Shown: piece by piece, positions 35,508 to 44,027 of the stretch
Layout: every line of letters begins with the position of its first letter
Numbering within the stretch: position 1 is the first letter of the stretch
The notes under the pieces: generated by a model
Databases searched by the model: none
What the model was told of the DNA's origin: nothing
Seen by the model: the letters and a program-made list of their open reading frames with translations, nothing else
Source: Bradyrhizobium roseum
GTDB lineage: Bacteria; Pseudomonadota; Alphaproteobacteria; Rhizobiales; Xanthobacteraceae
Length of the DNA stretch: 64,000 nt
NCBI RefSeq assembly: GCF_030413175.1
Contig: NZ_CP129212.1
Location: 5,990,450 to 6,054,449, forward strand
Reading direction: 5' to 3'
Program-made: the position numbers and the translations under genes

Positions 35508-36424
35508 CACCGACAGCCATGACTGCCACAGCAGGTGAATTCCGCGCCGCCGGCACCGACCTCTCCGAGAGGCGGCGCAGCGGCGTCTCGACGGGACCGC
35601 TGATCGATATCTCGGCTGCGCCCGACACGACCGGCATGCATTGGGGCGACGACGGAGCTTTGCGCATCGGCGCCTTCTCCACGATTGCCGCGATCGCCGC
35701 CGACGCGCGCCTTGCCGAGGCGTATCCAGGCATCGCGGCGTCTGCACAGGGTTTGGCAACGCCGCAGATCCGTCACCTCGCCACCCTCGGCGGCAATCTC
35801 GCGCAACGTTCGCGCTGCTGGTACTTTCGCAATCCGCATATCGCCTGCCTGAAGAAGGGTGGAACGGAGTGTCCGGCGCGATCGGGCAATCATCTCTACC
35901 ATGCGGCTTTCGACCTCGGCCCCTGCGTGGCGCCGCATCCCTCGACCATGGCGGCCGCACTGCTCGCCTATGAAGCGAAAGTAACCACCGATCGCCGGAA
36001 TTCGCTTGCGATCGGCGACCTGCTCGGCGACGGCTCCAACGGCCGCAGCGACAACGCGCTGCAGCCGGGTGAGATGATCCGAAGCATCGAACTTGGCATT
36101 CCCCTGCAAGGCGAGCGCGCGCTGTACAAGCGCGCGATCAGCCGCACCCATGCCGAATGGCCGCTGGTCGAAGTCTGCGCCCGCGCCGTGATCAAGGACG
36201 GCGCCTTCCGGTTCGTCCGCCTCGCCGCCGGCGGCATCGCCCCGGTGCCGCTGCGGCTTGCGGCCGCGGAAGCGGCATTGGAGGGCAAGCCAGCAAAGAT
36301 ATCGACGATTGACGTCGCCGCCGAGCGCACGACATCAGGCGCAAAGCCGCTACCGATGACGGGATACAAGCTCGATCTGCTGAAGGGCGTGGTGCGGGAT
36401 CTGCTGGAGCGGCTGGCGGCGTAG
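35504..36424 (+). CDS. FAD-binding subunit of the molybdenum hydroxylase, with [4Fe-4S] cysteines
   Basis: 306-residue subunit M (CoxM/XdhB type) with flavin contact ATLGGNLAQRSR and a C-terminal CO-dehydrogenase-flavoprotein domain. A segment at about residues 105-145 reads RCWYFRNPHIACLKKGG, then TECPA and LGPCVAPHPS. These four cysteines match the extra [4Fe-4S] site of 4-hydroxybenzoyl-CoA reductase beta and E. coli PaoB. The N-terminal FAD-binding region is shorter than usual but keeps AAGTDL. It completes a two-gene Fe-S/FAD/Mo enzyme. Confidence 0.88.
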   Translation: MTPTAMTATAGEFRAAGTDLSERRRSGVSTGPLIDISAAPDTTGMHWGDDGALRIGAFSTIAAIAADARLAEAYPGIAASAQGLATPQIRHLATLGGNLAQRSRCWYFRNPHIACLKKGGTECPARSGNHLYHAAFDLGPCVAPHPSTMAAALLAYEAKVTTDRRNSLAIGDLLGDGSNGRSDNALQPGEMIRSIELGIPLQGERALYKRAISRTHAEWPLVEVCARAVIKDGAFRFVRLAAGGIAPVPLRLAAAEAALEGKPAKISTIDVAAERTTSGAKPLPMTGYKLDLLKGVVRDLLERLAA

Positions 36425-36440
36425 AGACGCCGAGACGGCC

Positions 36441-37613
36441 TCAATGATCCTCGTACTCGCCGTCCCCGTTCACCTTGCTGCTCTTGCCGTCGAACCAGCG
36501 CGACACTGACTTCTTGGCCCCAACCGATCCCGTCGAATACGGATCGCGCGCCGCGTAAGGATTGCGCTGCCCGGCGCGGCCAGCGACCTGGTCGCCCGAG
36601 ACGGCGGCGGGCTGGCAGATGGTGCGGCGGGAGGACCGGCGCATCAGGTCGACGTGGATGTGATCCTCGTGATGGGAATTGGAGCCCGGCGCCAGCACGG
36701 TGCTGAAATGCTGGCAGGCCGCCCCCTGCACGTCGCGCAGAAAACCCTGCTCTTCCGGCATGCCGCGCCAACCGCCCTTGATGGTGACGCGGCGGCCGTC
36801 AGCCAGCGTGAAGGCGGCGATATCGAGCGCGTTGCCGAAGGCGTGCTCGGAAATATGTGCGTGCGGATTGCCGTTCATGCCGCGGCAGGAATAGGCCGAG
36901 ATCTGTCTGATCTCGACGACGCGCACGCCGAACCAGCGCATCGCGGCGGGCTGCACGGCGTCGGAAAGCCAGCGGTCGAGCGCCGAGACGATCGGGCACG
37001 CCAGTGTCGCCGGCGGCTTCATCGAGACCTGGCCGAAGGCGCTGACGGCGTTGCCTTGTGCCGGCCCAAGCGGCGGCGCGGCGGGCGATGGCGAATAGGA
37101 TGGCTGCGGATAGGGCGCGGACGAAGATGACGGATACCGCTCGCGCGATGAATCGGCGTCGTTCTCCGGCGAATCGATGCCCGGTGCGGACAGCGAGATT
37201 GGACCGTTCGAAGGTGCGGCATAGTTCGGCTCGCGCGAGGCCGGAGCCCGATAGCCGCCCTGATAGTTATTTTGGGGCGGGGGCGCCGGCGCGCGTGCGA
37301 TCGGCCAGCGCGGCTGGTTGCCGATCGCGCCGGGCGGCCGCAGGCTTTCGTCGGCGAATCCGAAACCCGTGATGTTTTCGCCGAGCGCGGCGACTTTCAG
37401 CGGATACTCCGCGCCGCACACGCCCGGACCTGTAATCGGGTCGATTCGGACCAGTTCCGCGGTTTCCTTGACCGTGCCGGATTTCAGGCAAGCGATTTCG
37501 GCCTCGGCGCGCCATGGTTCGCGCTCGGCGGACTGAAAAAATCCGCGGCCACAACCCGCTAGCGAGACAAGGACGAAGGAGCCGACGAGATACAAACGAA
37601 CTCCGCGCGTCAT
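36441..37613 (-). CDS. Extensin-like lipoprotein
   Basis: 390 residues. A lipobox signal, LVGSFVLVSLAGC, puts it as a lipoprotein with Cys21 lipidated. A proline/serine-rich low-complexity stretch (about 105-190) links to a C-terminal extensin-like domain (about 200-325) with HISEHAFGNALDIAAFTLAD and NSHHEDHIHVDL, a histidine/aspartate set like that of zinc D,D-peptidases of the same fold. A cell-wall peptidase role is plausible but not shown. Its 3' end is 17 bp from that of the FAD subunit, on the opposite strand. Confidence 0.85.
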   Translation of the reverse strand: MTRGVRLYLVGSFVLVSLAGCGRGFFQSAEREPWRAEAEIACLKSGTVKETAELVRIDPITGPGVCGAEYPLKVAALGENITGFGFADESLRPPGAIGNQPRWPIARAPAPPPQNNYQGGYRAPASREPNYAAPSNGPISLSAPGIDSPENDADSSRERYPSSSSAPYPQPSYSPSPAAPPLGPAQGNAVSAFGQVSMKPPATLACPIVSALDRWLSDAVQPAAMRWFGVRVVEIRQISAYSCRGMNGNPHAHISEHAFGNALDIAAFTLADGRRVTIKGGWRGMPEEQGFLRDVQGAACQHFSTVLAPGSNSHHEDHIHVDLMRRSSRRTICQPAAVSGDQVAGRAGQRNPYAARDPYSTGSVGAKKSVSRWFDGKSSKVNGDGEYEDH

Positions 37614-37806
37614 CGACGCACGTTCAACGAATTTATTTAAGGATCATTCAACATGTTGATTTTACGAATTTTTTACCATGTTGCAGCGTTCGCCCGGGGT
37701 GCGAAACCCGGGGATGGACAGCAACCCTGACTTTTTAGGCGGGGAACGCTTTGCTAGCGTCGGTTGTTATTTGTGAGCACGACGTAACCCAAGGGAGCAT
37801 TCCCAC

Positions 37807-37902
37807 ATGGATTTCGTAAGTCCTCTCGTCAGCAGACTCAGCGTTGTAACCGCATATGTTGCATTCGCTTTCGTCGGCGCGATTGTGCTCGGCGTGTTCT
37901 AA
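37807..37902 (+). CDS. Small single-span membrane protein, 31 residues
   Basis: ATG at 37807 with GGGAG 9 nt upstream; the peptide opens MDFVSPLVSRLSV and ends in a hydrophobic span, YVAFAFVGAIVLGVF. A strong terminator begins 30 nt after the stop, so this looks like a complete small transcript. Function unknown. Confidence 0.6.
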   Translation: MDFVSPLVSRLSVVTAYVAFAFVGAIVLGVF

Positions 37903-37931
37903 GAGCCTTCCGTCCAGCGATGGAGCTAAAT

Positions 37932-37960
37932 CGCCCGGTGACCCCGTCACCGGGCGTTTT
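37932..37960 (+). terminator. Rho-independent terminator after the 31-residue gene
   Basis: CGCCCGGTGAC and GTCACCGGGCG form a perfect 11-bp stem with a CCC loop, followed by TTTT. It lies between convergent genes and could serve both. Confidence 0.85.
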
Positions 37961-37969
37961 CGCGCGCCG

Positions 37970-38812
37970 CTACGAGCGGTGGTCCAACGGCATCTGCCGC
38001 GACGTCATAACACCGTCGGCGCGGCGCGTGATGCGACTCCAGTTGTTGCCGGAGCAGTAGAAGCGGCCGAGCGCGCAGGCTTCGACGCGGAGCGTGTTGA
38101 TCCCCTTCATCGACATGGTGCCGAAATATGTCTCGGCGCTGCTCTGGCTGTAGACGCCGCCGGTCCATTGCATCTGCGTCTTCGGCTTCATGTTGATCAG
38201 GATCGCCTCGCCTCGTTCATTCCCCGAATCGAGCACGAATCCGCACAGCGCGTCGCCGCACTTTCCGATCCTCACCTTTCCCTTGCCTTCGGTCTGCCAG
38301 TCGCCGATCGGGGAATCCGATGCTGTTTCTTCCTCGGCCTGATGCAGCACGCGCTGCACCTGCGGCGGAGGCGGCGCCGCCTCGACCGGCGCTGCGACCG
38401 ACGGCGCCGGCGGCACTGGAATGGCGACGTCCTGAACCGCTGGCGCAGCAAGCGGGGGTGGTTCGACGGGCTCGCTTCGCGATGCGGCCGCCGTGTAGAC
38501 GGGGTCCGGCGCGGTAACGATCGTCTTGGGCGGCGCCGCAGACGGTGGCGGGGCCGGTGGCGAAACCGTTTGCGGCACCGATGGCACAGGCTTTACCGGC
38601 ATCGTCGCGTCCCGCTCCTCCTCGTAACGGTCCCGCCTGTGGCGCCAGTTGAGGCGTTTGGAGATCGACACCGACGTGCACGATAACGACCGGCAATGCC
38701 TGGCGGTTTCGACATGCACGCGATGCTTGCCAAGACTGAATGAAATCGAACGGCCGGCATGGGCCGATGAGGTGAGTGTGAGCAACACGGCGAGAAAACA
38801 CAGCCGTTTCAT
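37970..38812 (-). CDS. DUF2147-family secreted protein with proline-rich linker
   Basis: 280 residues from MKRLCFLAVLLTLTSSAHAG, a clear signal peptide, with GAGGAGG upstream. A basic segment and a long Pro/Ala/Val-rich linker (about 70-170) lead to a C-terminal DUF2147 domain: SPIGDWQTEGKGKVRIGKCG, then ILINMKPKTQMQWTGGVYS and WSRI. The family is periplasmic and lipocalin-like in size, of unknown job. It is divergent from a paralogue at 39018. Confidence 0.8.
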   Translation of the reverse strand: MKRLCFLAVLLTLTSSAHAGRSISFSLGKHRVHVETARHCRSLSCTSVSISKRLNWRHRRDRYEEERDATMPVKPVPSVPQTVSPPAPPPSAAPPKTIVTAPDPVYTAAASRSEPVEPPPLAAPAVQDVAIPVPPAPSVAAPVEAAPPPPQVQRVLHQAEEETASDSPIGDWQTEGKGKVRIGKCGDALCGFVLDSGNERGEAILINMKPKTQMQWTGGVYSQSSAETYFGTMSMKGINTLRVEACALGRFYCSGNNWSRITRRADGVMTSRQMPLDHRS

Positions 38813-39017
38813 GTGAGCCTCCTCGCTGGTGAGGCGGAAGGCTAGCCGCAGGGATGGGGCGCTGAATGTGATTTGAATCACCCGCCCGATTTGTCGCGTC
38901 GATTTGGGGCCCAGCGCTTCCGAGCGCATTGTGACACGCATCACAGAACCTGTCCCTCACCCGGCGTAGGGTCCCCCCACATTCAAAACGCTCACACGCC
39001 GCTCAGGGGAGCCCGTC

Positions 39018-39761
39018 ATGAAGAAGCTCTACATCACCGCCGCATTGCTGCTGGCCACCACCTCGGCCCAGGCCGGCGGAATTTCCTTCCAGATCAACGG
39101 CGAGCGCGTCCGCATCGAAGCGCCGAGCAACTGTGCCGCGATTTCCTGCGTCAAGGTGATCTCGCCCGGCTATACCGGCAAGCTCGGCAATGTCGATCTC
39201 AAGGGCATGGGCAAGAAGAAGAACGACGACGACGATGACGTCGTGACCTCAGCGCCCGCCGCACCTCCTCCGGCACCCGCACCAGCCCAGGCCGCTGCGC
39301 CGCCGCCCCCTGCTCCCGCTCCGGCAGCGGCACCCGCCCCGGCTCCGACCACCGTCGCGGCTGCGACGCCGTTGCGATACGAAACTGTTTCGCCCGCGCC
39401 ACTGCCGCCGGCACCGCCCGCTCCCGCCGCGGCGGCGCCCGCCCCGGCTCCGGCTCCGGTCGCCGCCGCGTCCGACCCCAATTCGCCGGTCGGCATCTGG
39501 ATGACGGAAGAGAACAAGGGCAATGTGCGCATCGAGGAGTGCGGCGCCAATCTGTGCGGCTACTCCGTCAACACCGGCGCGCGCATCCTGATCAACATGA
39601 AGCCGCAGGGCAGCAAGTGGACCGGCCGGATCCATGATCCGGACAGCGGCCGCAACTACGACTCGACGATCGCGCTGAAGAGCACCGACACGCTCAAGGT
39701 CCAGGGCTGCGCCTTCGGCGGCATGTTCTGCGGCGGCCAGACCTGGAAGCGCGCGAGCTGA
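39018..39761 (+). CDS. DUF2147-family secreted protein with Ala/Pro linker
   Basis: 247 residues with a signal peptide MKKLYITAALLLATTSAQAG, preceded by GGGGAG. An N-terminal module (GGISFQINGERVRIEAPSNC) is shared with the divergent paralogue; then an acidic DDDDD patch and about 80 residues almost entirely Ala and Pro, then the DUF2147 domain (SPVGIWMTEENKGNVRIEEC, ending GGQTWKRAS). The linker would span a wide periplasmic distance. A strong terminator follows. Confidence 0.8.
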   Translation: MKKLYITAALLLATTSAQAGGISFQINGERVRIEAPSNCAAISCVKVISPGYTGKLGNVDLKGMGKKKNDDDDDVVTSAPAAPPPAPAPAQAAAPPPPAPAPAAAPAPAPTTVAAATPLRYETVSPAPLPPAPPAPAAAAPAPAPAPVAAASDPNSPVGIWMTEENKGNVRIEECGANLCGYSVNTGARILINMKPQGSKWTGRIHDPDSGRNYDSTIALKSTDTLKVQGCAFGGMFCGGQTWKRAS

Positions 39762-39815
39762 TCGCCCTGAACGCCCTCTGCCATTCTCCCTGAGACTTAT
39801 TCTCCCTGAGACTTG

Positions 39816-39849
39816 GGCCCCGTGAAATTTTCACGGGGCCTTCTTTTTT
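39816..39849 (+). terminator. Rho-independent terminator
   Basis: GGCCCCGTGAAA pairs with TTTCACGGGGCC around a single T, then TTCTTTTTT. It ends the DUF2147 gene at 39018-39761. Confidence 0.9.
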
Positions 39850-40076
39850 GCCCATCGTCAAATCGCGTGGGTGGAGGCGGCCTCCGACGCGGCGCGCAGC
39901 GAACGGACATCGCCCGCTCATTCCCGCAGTCCCGCCAGGCCGCATTCGGTGCGCTGGTTTCGCTTTATTGGAACAACGCCCGCTACTGCTTCGATCCCGA
40001 CACCAAAGCCGTGGTGCAACGTCGGCACGGGAACGACCACACGGGCCACGATACCCGACGTGACAGGTAGTCTATG

Positions 40077-41207
40077 TCACCAGCCATTGAACCGCCGCCA
40101 CGTTTCAATGCCGTGGTCCGTGGCTGCCTGATATTCGGAGAACTGCGCTCCGGTAGCGCAGGCGTGGTTAGGGAGTATCCGAAGTCGTGTGCCGATCGGG
40201 AAACGATTTTCAACAGAGCGACGTCCGTTCGTCGCGGCGAGAATCCCATGTTCCTGATTTGCCGCGATCATGATCAGGTTTTCCTTCAGCGGCTGCCCCT
40301 CCAAATCGCATGCGATCCCGTATCCGTAATCATGGCTCTGACGAGCCGTACCGCGGTCTCGGCTCATCGCCATCCATCCCGCATCGACGATGATCCAGCC
40401 TTTTTCCGATTGATGCCCGACCACCGTCGTCAGCACGGAAAGGGCAATGTCGTCGATCGCGCAGACGCCGACATTCGTCATGAACAGATCGAAGAACACA
40501 TACACGCCGCAGCGCACTTCCGTAATGCCTTCCAGGGCGCGGGCGGACAACGCCGTCGGGGTCGATCCGACGCTTACGACCGGGCAAGGAAGACCGGCGG
40601 CGCGAAGCCGTTCAGCCGCGCGCACGCTCAAGGCACGCTCCCGCTCCGCCAAGCGCGCCAGGGCCTCGGGGTCGTCGAGTTCATAGGAGTTTCCGGCATG
40701 GGTCAGCACGCCGCAAAGTGTGGCGCCACCGGTGTGAAGCATGCGACCGATCTCGATGAGACGCTCGTCCTCGGGGCCCACACCTGAGCGATGCCCGTCA
40801 GTGTCGATTTCTATCAGGAGTTCGAAAGGGTCGCGATGCGAGTGCGCCTTGACGACGGCCTGCGCAGCCTCGACCGAGTCGACCAGAATTTTGAGACGGC
40901 AGCCCTGATCACGCAGTGCTCGGGCCCGTCGGAGCCTGTGCGGAGCGATGCAGACAGCGTAGAGAATGTCGTCATAGCCCGCGGCAAAAAACTCCTCGGC
41001 TTCGCGCAGGGTCGAAACGGTGATGCCGTTCGCGCCTGCGGCACGTTGCCTGTCGGCAACAGCGACGCATTTGGTCGTCTTGACGTGGGGACGGAAACTG
41101 ACACCGAAGTCATTCATCCGGTCTTGCATGTGGGCGATATTGCGCTGCATGCGCGCGACGTCGACGACGGCCGCGGGCGTCTCGATATCTGAGAGAGATG
41201 TCGTCAT
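40077..41207 (-). CDS. D-threonine aldolase / D-serine dehydratase-like PLP enzyme
   Basis: 376-residue fold-type III PLP enzyme. The cofactor lysine is in RPHVKTTKC near residue 43, and the C-terminal metal pair seen in D-serine dehydratase and D-threonine aldolase is present as NQEHG and LPNHACATG. It would cleave or deaminate a D-3-hydroxyamino acid in the cytoplasm. It is the last gene of a three-gene operon with a solute-binding protein and a HAD enzyme, and divergent from a LysR gene. Confidence 0.88.
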   Translation of the reverse strand: MTTSLSDIETPAAVVDVARMQRNIAHMQDRMNDFGVSFRPHVKTTKCVAVADRQRAAGANGITVSTLREAEEFFAAGYDDILYAVCIAPHRLRRARALRDQGCRLKILVDSVEAAQAVVKAHSHRDPFELLIEIDTDGHRSGVGPEDERLIEIGRMLHTGGATLCGVLTHAGNSYELDDPEALARLAERERALSVRAAERLRAAGLPCPVVSVGSTPTALSARALEGITEVRCGVYVFFDLFMTNVGVCAIDDIALSVLTTVVGHQSEKGWIIVDAGWMAMSRDRGTARQSHDYGYGIACDLEGQPLKENLIMIAANQEHGILAATNGRRSVENRFPIGTRLRILPNHACATGAQFSEYQAATDHGIETWRRFNGW

Positions 41208-41209
41208 GA

Positions 41210-42184
41210 CTAATCCAGATATTCGCCCTTGGCGCGCAGCACTGGTACGGCCTGCTCCAGCCCTTGAGCGATCAGCGCACTGACGGCGCCGGGCTCGAGA
41301 TCCGCCCCCCGGGGCAGTTCGACACCGACCGCAGTCATCTGTCGCACGACATCCGGGTCGGCGAGTGCGGCGCGCAAGGCGTCATTCAATCGCTGACGCA
41401 CCGGCGCAGGCGTTCCCTTCCGCACGAAGATCGCGTTCCAGGAGCGGAGGTTCACATCTGGATAACCCGCCGCTGCTGCGGTGGGCACCTGAGGCGCCTG
41501 CGGCAGGGGCTGATCGCTCAGCGCTGCGATGGCCTTGATCGTTCCGCCGAGCACTTGAGGCAGCGCGGTCGTGGTCTGGTCGCACATGAAGTCCACGTGA
41601 CCACCCATGAGATCGTTCATCGCGGGGGCAACGCCGCGGTATGGCACATGGGTGACGTTCAGTTTCAGGTTCGACAGCAGCAGAACGCATGCATAATGCG
41701 AAATCGATCCGACGCCGGCGCTGCCATAGGTGAGTTTCTCGCGGTTGGCTCGGGCATAGGTGATGAAGTCCTGCAGATTGGACGCCGGCAAGCCCGACTT
41801 CGCGACAAGAAGCATGGAGGCCATCCCGGCGAGGCCCACGGGCTCGAAGTCGGCGACAGGGTCGTAAGGCAGGTGCTTGAACAGCGCGACATTAGCGACA
41901 TGTGTTCCGATGGTGCCAAAGCCGAGCGAGTATCCGTCTGCGGGCGCCTTCAGCAACTTGGTCAGGCCGATGGTGCCGCTGGCGCCGCCGATATTTTCCA
42001 CGATGACGGATTGCTTCAAGTTGACGGCCATCGCCTGGGCCACTGCCCGGCCCAGCGCATCGCTCGGGCCACCGGCGGGAAACGGAACGATCAGCGTCAG
42101 TTGCTTCTCGGGAAATCCCTGAGCCGTTGCCGCTGAGATGTTCAGTCCGACCGCCAACAAGGCCGCCAACGCGCGAGATATCAT
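41210..42184 (-). CDS. Bug/TctC-family tripartite tricarboxylate transporter binding protein
   Basis: 324-residue periplasmic binding protein with signal peptide MISRALAALLAVGLNISAATAQG and a strong GGAGG 7 nt upstream. The Bug motifs LIVPFPAGGPSDALGR and NIGGASGTIG are clear. The TctA/TctB membrane genes are not nearby, as for most Bug proteins. It ends 2 nt before the PLP enzyme gene and starts inside the HAD stop (ATGA), so all three are cotranslated. A ligand such as a hydroxy-amino acid or carboxylate is a guess from the context. Confidence 0.92.
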   Translation of the reverse strand: MISRALAALLAVGLNISAATAQGFPEKQLTLIVPFPAGGPSDALGRAVAQAMAVNLKQSVIVENIGGASGTIGLTKLLKAPADGYSLGFGTIGTHVANVALFKHLPYDPVADFEPVGLAGMASMLLVAKSGLPASNLQDFITYARANREKLTYGSAGVGSISHYACVLLLSNLKLNVTHVPYRGVAPAMNDLMGGHVDFMCDQTTTALPQVLGGTIKAIAALSDQPLPQAPQVPTAAAAGYPDVNLRSWNAIFVRKGTPAPVRQRLNDALRAALADPDVVRQMTAVGVELPRGADLEPGAVSALIAQGLEQAVPVLRAKGEYLD

Positions 42185-42810
42185 GAAAAATCCTCCAGCC
42201 ACGGAATGAGGTCATCGAGATCAGCGGATTCTCTCTCGGCCACCGGGGCGCCATCGGGACGCGCCAGGCCCACGCGATTGTGCCAGTAGGTGCGCAGTCC
42301 GACGGCCGAGGTGCCGATGAGGTCGTAGCCGGAGCCTGCGACGAAGGCTGCGTCCGCGGCCGACACGCCCAGCCTGTCCAGGGCCAGACGATAGGGCCGG
42401 GTGTCGGGCTTGTAGAAGCCGGCCTCCTCCGCGGTGATCACGACATCCCATGGCGTGCGAAGACGGGCGGCGGCCATTCGTCCGAGACGCGTCGAGCAAT
42501 TGGTGACGACTGCCAGGCGCGTGCGTCCGGCCAACCGGTCGAGCGCAGCCTGCGCGCCGCTCCAGACCGGGAGCGACTGCCAGTTTTCGTCGAGGGCTTC
42601 GGCCGCCGACGGAGCGAGACCGGTCGTGTACGCCGCCTGGCGGACCAGATCCTCATACGGGACATAGCTCCCGCAACCGTATGTCAGGCGAAGATACTCG
42701 GCCCTCCAGGCCCGGCCCGAGGCTTCGGATCCGGCGGACGCATTCCAGACGCTCCAGGAATCGAGGAGCGCGGTGAGAAGATCGAAAAGAACGGCGCGTG
42801 GCATAGCCAT
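42181..42810 (-). CDS. HAD-superfamily hydrolase (haloacid dehalogenase-like)
   Basis: 209 residues of the HAD-IA type. The nucleophile loop is RAVLFDLLTALLDSW; note DLLT where most phosphatases have DxDGT or DxxG, which fits 2-haloacid dehalogenase relatives. Motif II is VVTNCS and motif III/IV is AEEAGFYKPD and VAGSGYDLIG. The acidic residue expected in motif IV is reduced to one Asp. Substrate unknown; it is first in the operon. Confidence 0.82.
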   Translation of the reverse strand: MAMPRAVLFDLLTALLDSWSVWNASAGSEASGRAWRAEYLRLTYGCGSYVPYEDLVRQAAYTTGLAPSAAEALDENWQSLPVWSGAQAALDRLAGRTRLAVVTNCSTRLGRMAAARLRTPWDVVITAEEAGFYKPDTRPYRLALDRLGVSAADAAFVAGSGYDLIGTSAVGLRTYWHNRVGLARPDGAPVAERESADLDDLIPWLEDFS

Positions 42811-42880
42811 GGCAAACCTCTATCACCCCGATGATCAGTTGTGTTTAAGTAGGACTATCTCTTCCCTTCAGGAAAATTGA

Positions 42881-43792
42881 ATGATCGGCCTTGAGGATTT
42901 GCGGTTTGTGGCGGCCCTGAGCCGAACCGGATCGCTCAGCGCGGCGGCAAGGGCGCTGGATGTCACGCCGCCGGCGCTTTCCATGCGATTGAAGAAGCTG
43001 GAGGCTGTCCTCGGGGTCAACCTTGTCATTCGCAGCTCCCGAGGGCTGCGCTTCACGCCGGAAGGCGAACAGCTTGTGCTTGAAGCCCAGTCGCTCTTGG
43101 CGCGCGTCGACGGGCTGGCGGACAGTCTCAGCGGCGGCGTGTTTGCTGGCCCCCTGCGGGTTGTCGCGCCGTTTGGCTTCGGCAGGATCCATGTCGCGCC
43201 CGTCATGGCGGCATTCATTCGAGAGTACCCGCAAGTGCGGGCGACGTTGCATCTTTCCGAGGCGCCTTGGAACAGCAATGTCGAGGCGGACGTCGTCATC
43301 CATATTGGATCAGTCCGGGATTCCTCGTGGGTTGCTCATCTTCTTGCCCGCAACGCGCGCTGGGTATGCGCCAGTCCCGGCTATCTTCGACGACACGGAA
43401 CGCCGTCACACCCTCGAGAGCTGGCGCAGCATGCCTGCCTCTCCGTTCGCGAAAACGAAGAGGACGTGACGCTGTGGCGCTACAGGAACAGCCACCCATC
43501 ATCGCGGCGATCAGAGGCGCTTCGAATAAGTCCGGCACTCACGAGCAACAATGGCGAGGTTGTTCGCGCGTGGGCCGTCGCGGGGTTGGGCGTCGCGCTC
43601 AGGTCCGAATGGGACGTGGCACCATCCGTCAAGCGCGGCGAACTGCGCCGGCTGTTTGTCGAATATGAGTTCGAAGGGGCCGACATTCTGGCTTTGGTGC
43701 CCACGCGTCGAGGGGTCTCGGCTCGGGTTTCGCATTTTGTTGAAAGCCTGAAGACCCGCTTTCAACCGAAGCCGCCTTGGCGAAGTAATTGA
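42881..43792 (+). CDS. LysR-family regulator of the adjacent D-amino-acid operon
   Basis: 303 residues with an N-terminal winged HTH (FVAALSRTGSLSAAARALDV then PPALSMRLKKLEAVLG) and a C-terminal periplasmic-binding-like effector domain. It is divergent from the HAD-Bug-PLP operon with 70 bp between starts, the standard layout for a LysR activator and its target. No firm T-N11-A operator was picked out. Confidence 0.9.
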   Translation: MIGLEDLRFVAALSRTGSLSAAARALDVTPPALSMRLKKLEAVLGVNLVIRSSRGLRFTPEGEQLVLEAQSLLARVDGLADSLSGGVFAGPLRVVAPFGFGRIHVAPVMAAFIREYPQVRATLHLSEAPWNSNVEADVVIHIGSVRDSSWVAHLLARNARWVCASPGYLRRHGTPSHPRELAQHACLSVRENEEDVTLWRYRNSHPSSRRSEALRISPALTSNNGEVVRAWAVAGLGVALRSEWDVAPSVKRGELRRLFVEYEFEGADILALVPTRRGVSARVSHFVESLKTRFQPKPPWRSN

Positions 43793-44027
43793 CGGTATGG
43801 CCAACCGTATTTGGACTCCGCTCGAAACCGCCGTGTTAACGGCAGCTCGAGCGGCTCGACCTTTGCGATGGCGAGCGGGCCCGGCCGAAGTACGGAAAAC
43901 ATCCGTTGCTGGCCCGCCGTTGCTGGCCCTTGGCGAAGGAGTGCGCCGCGGCGTGAGCTTGATTGCAGCGGGGCAAGCGGACGTGGCCTTCGTCGCGTCA
44001 CGCCAACGGCGCTAACGGGCGCACCGC

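Noticed and set aside
39784..39815. Short tandem duplication (ATTCTCCCTGAGACTT twice)
   Set aside because: Real but only 16 bp and two copies; probably a slippage event with no likely function.
39813..40070. 85-residue ORF downstream of the DUF2147 gene
   Set aside because: It begins inside the terminator hairpin and has no family features.
43797..44015. 72-residue plus-strand ORF after the LysR gene
   Set aside because: Arg/Ala-rich composition, no ribosome site, no recognisable domain; it looks like chance coding in GC-rich DNA.
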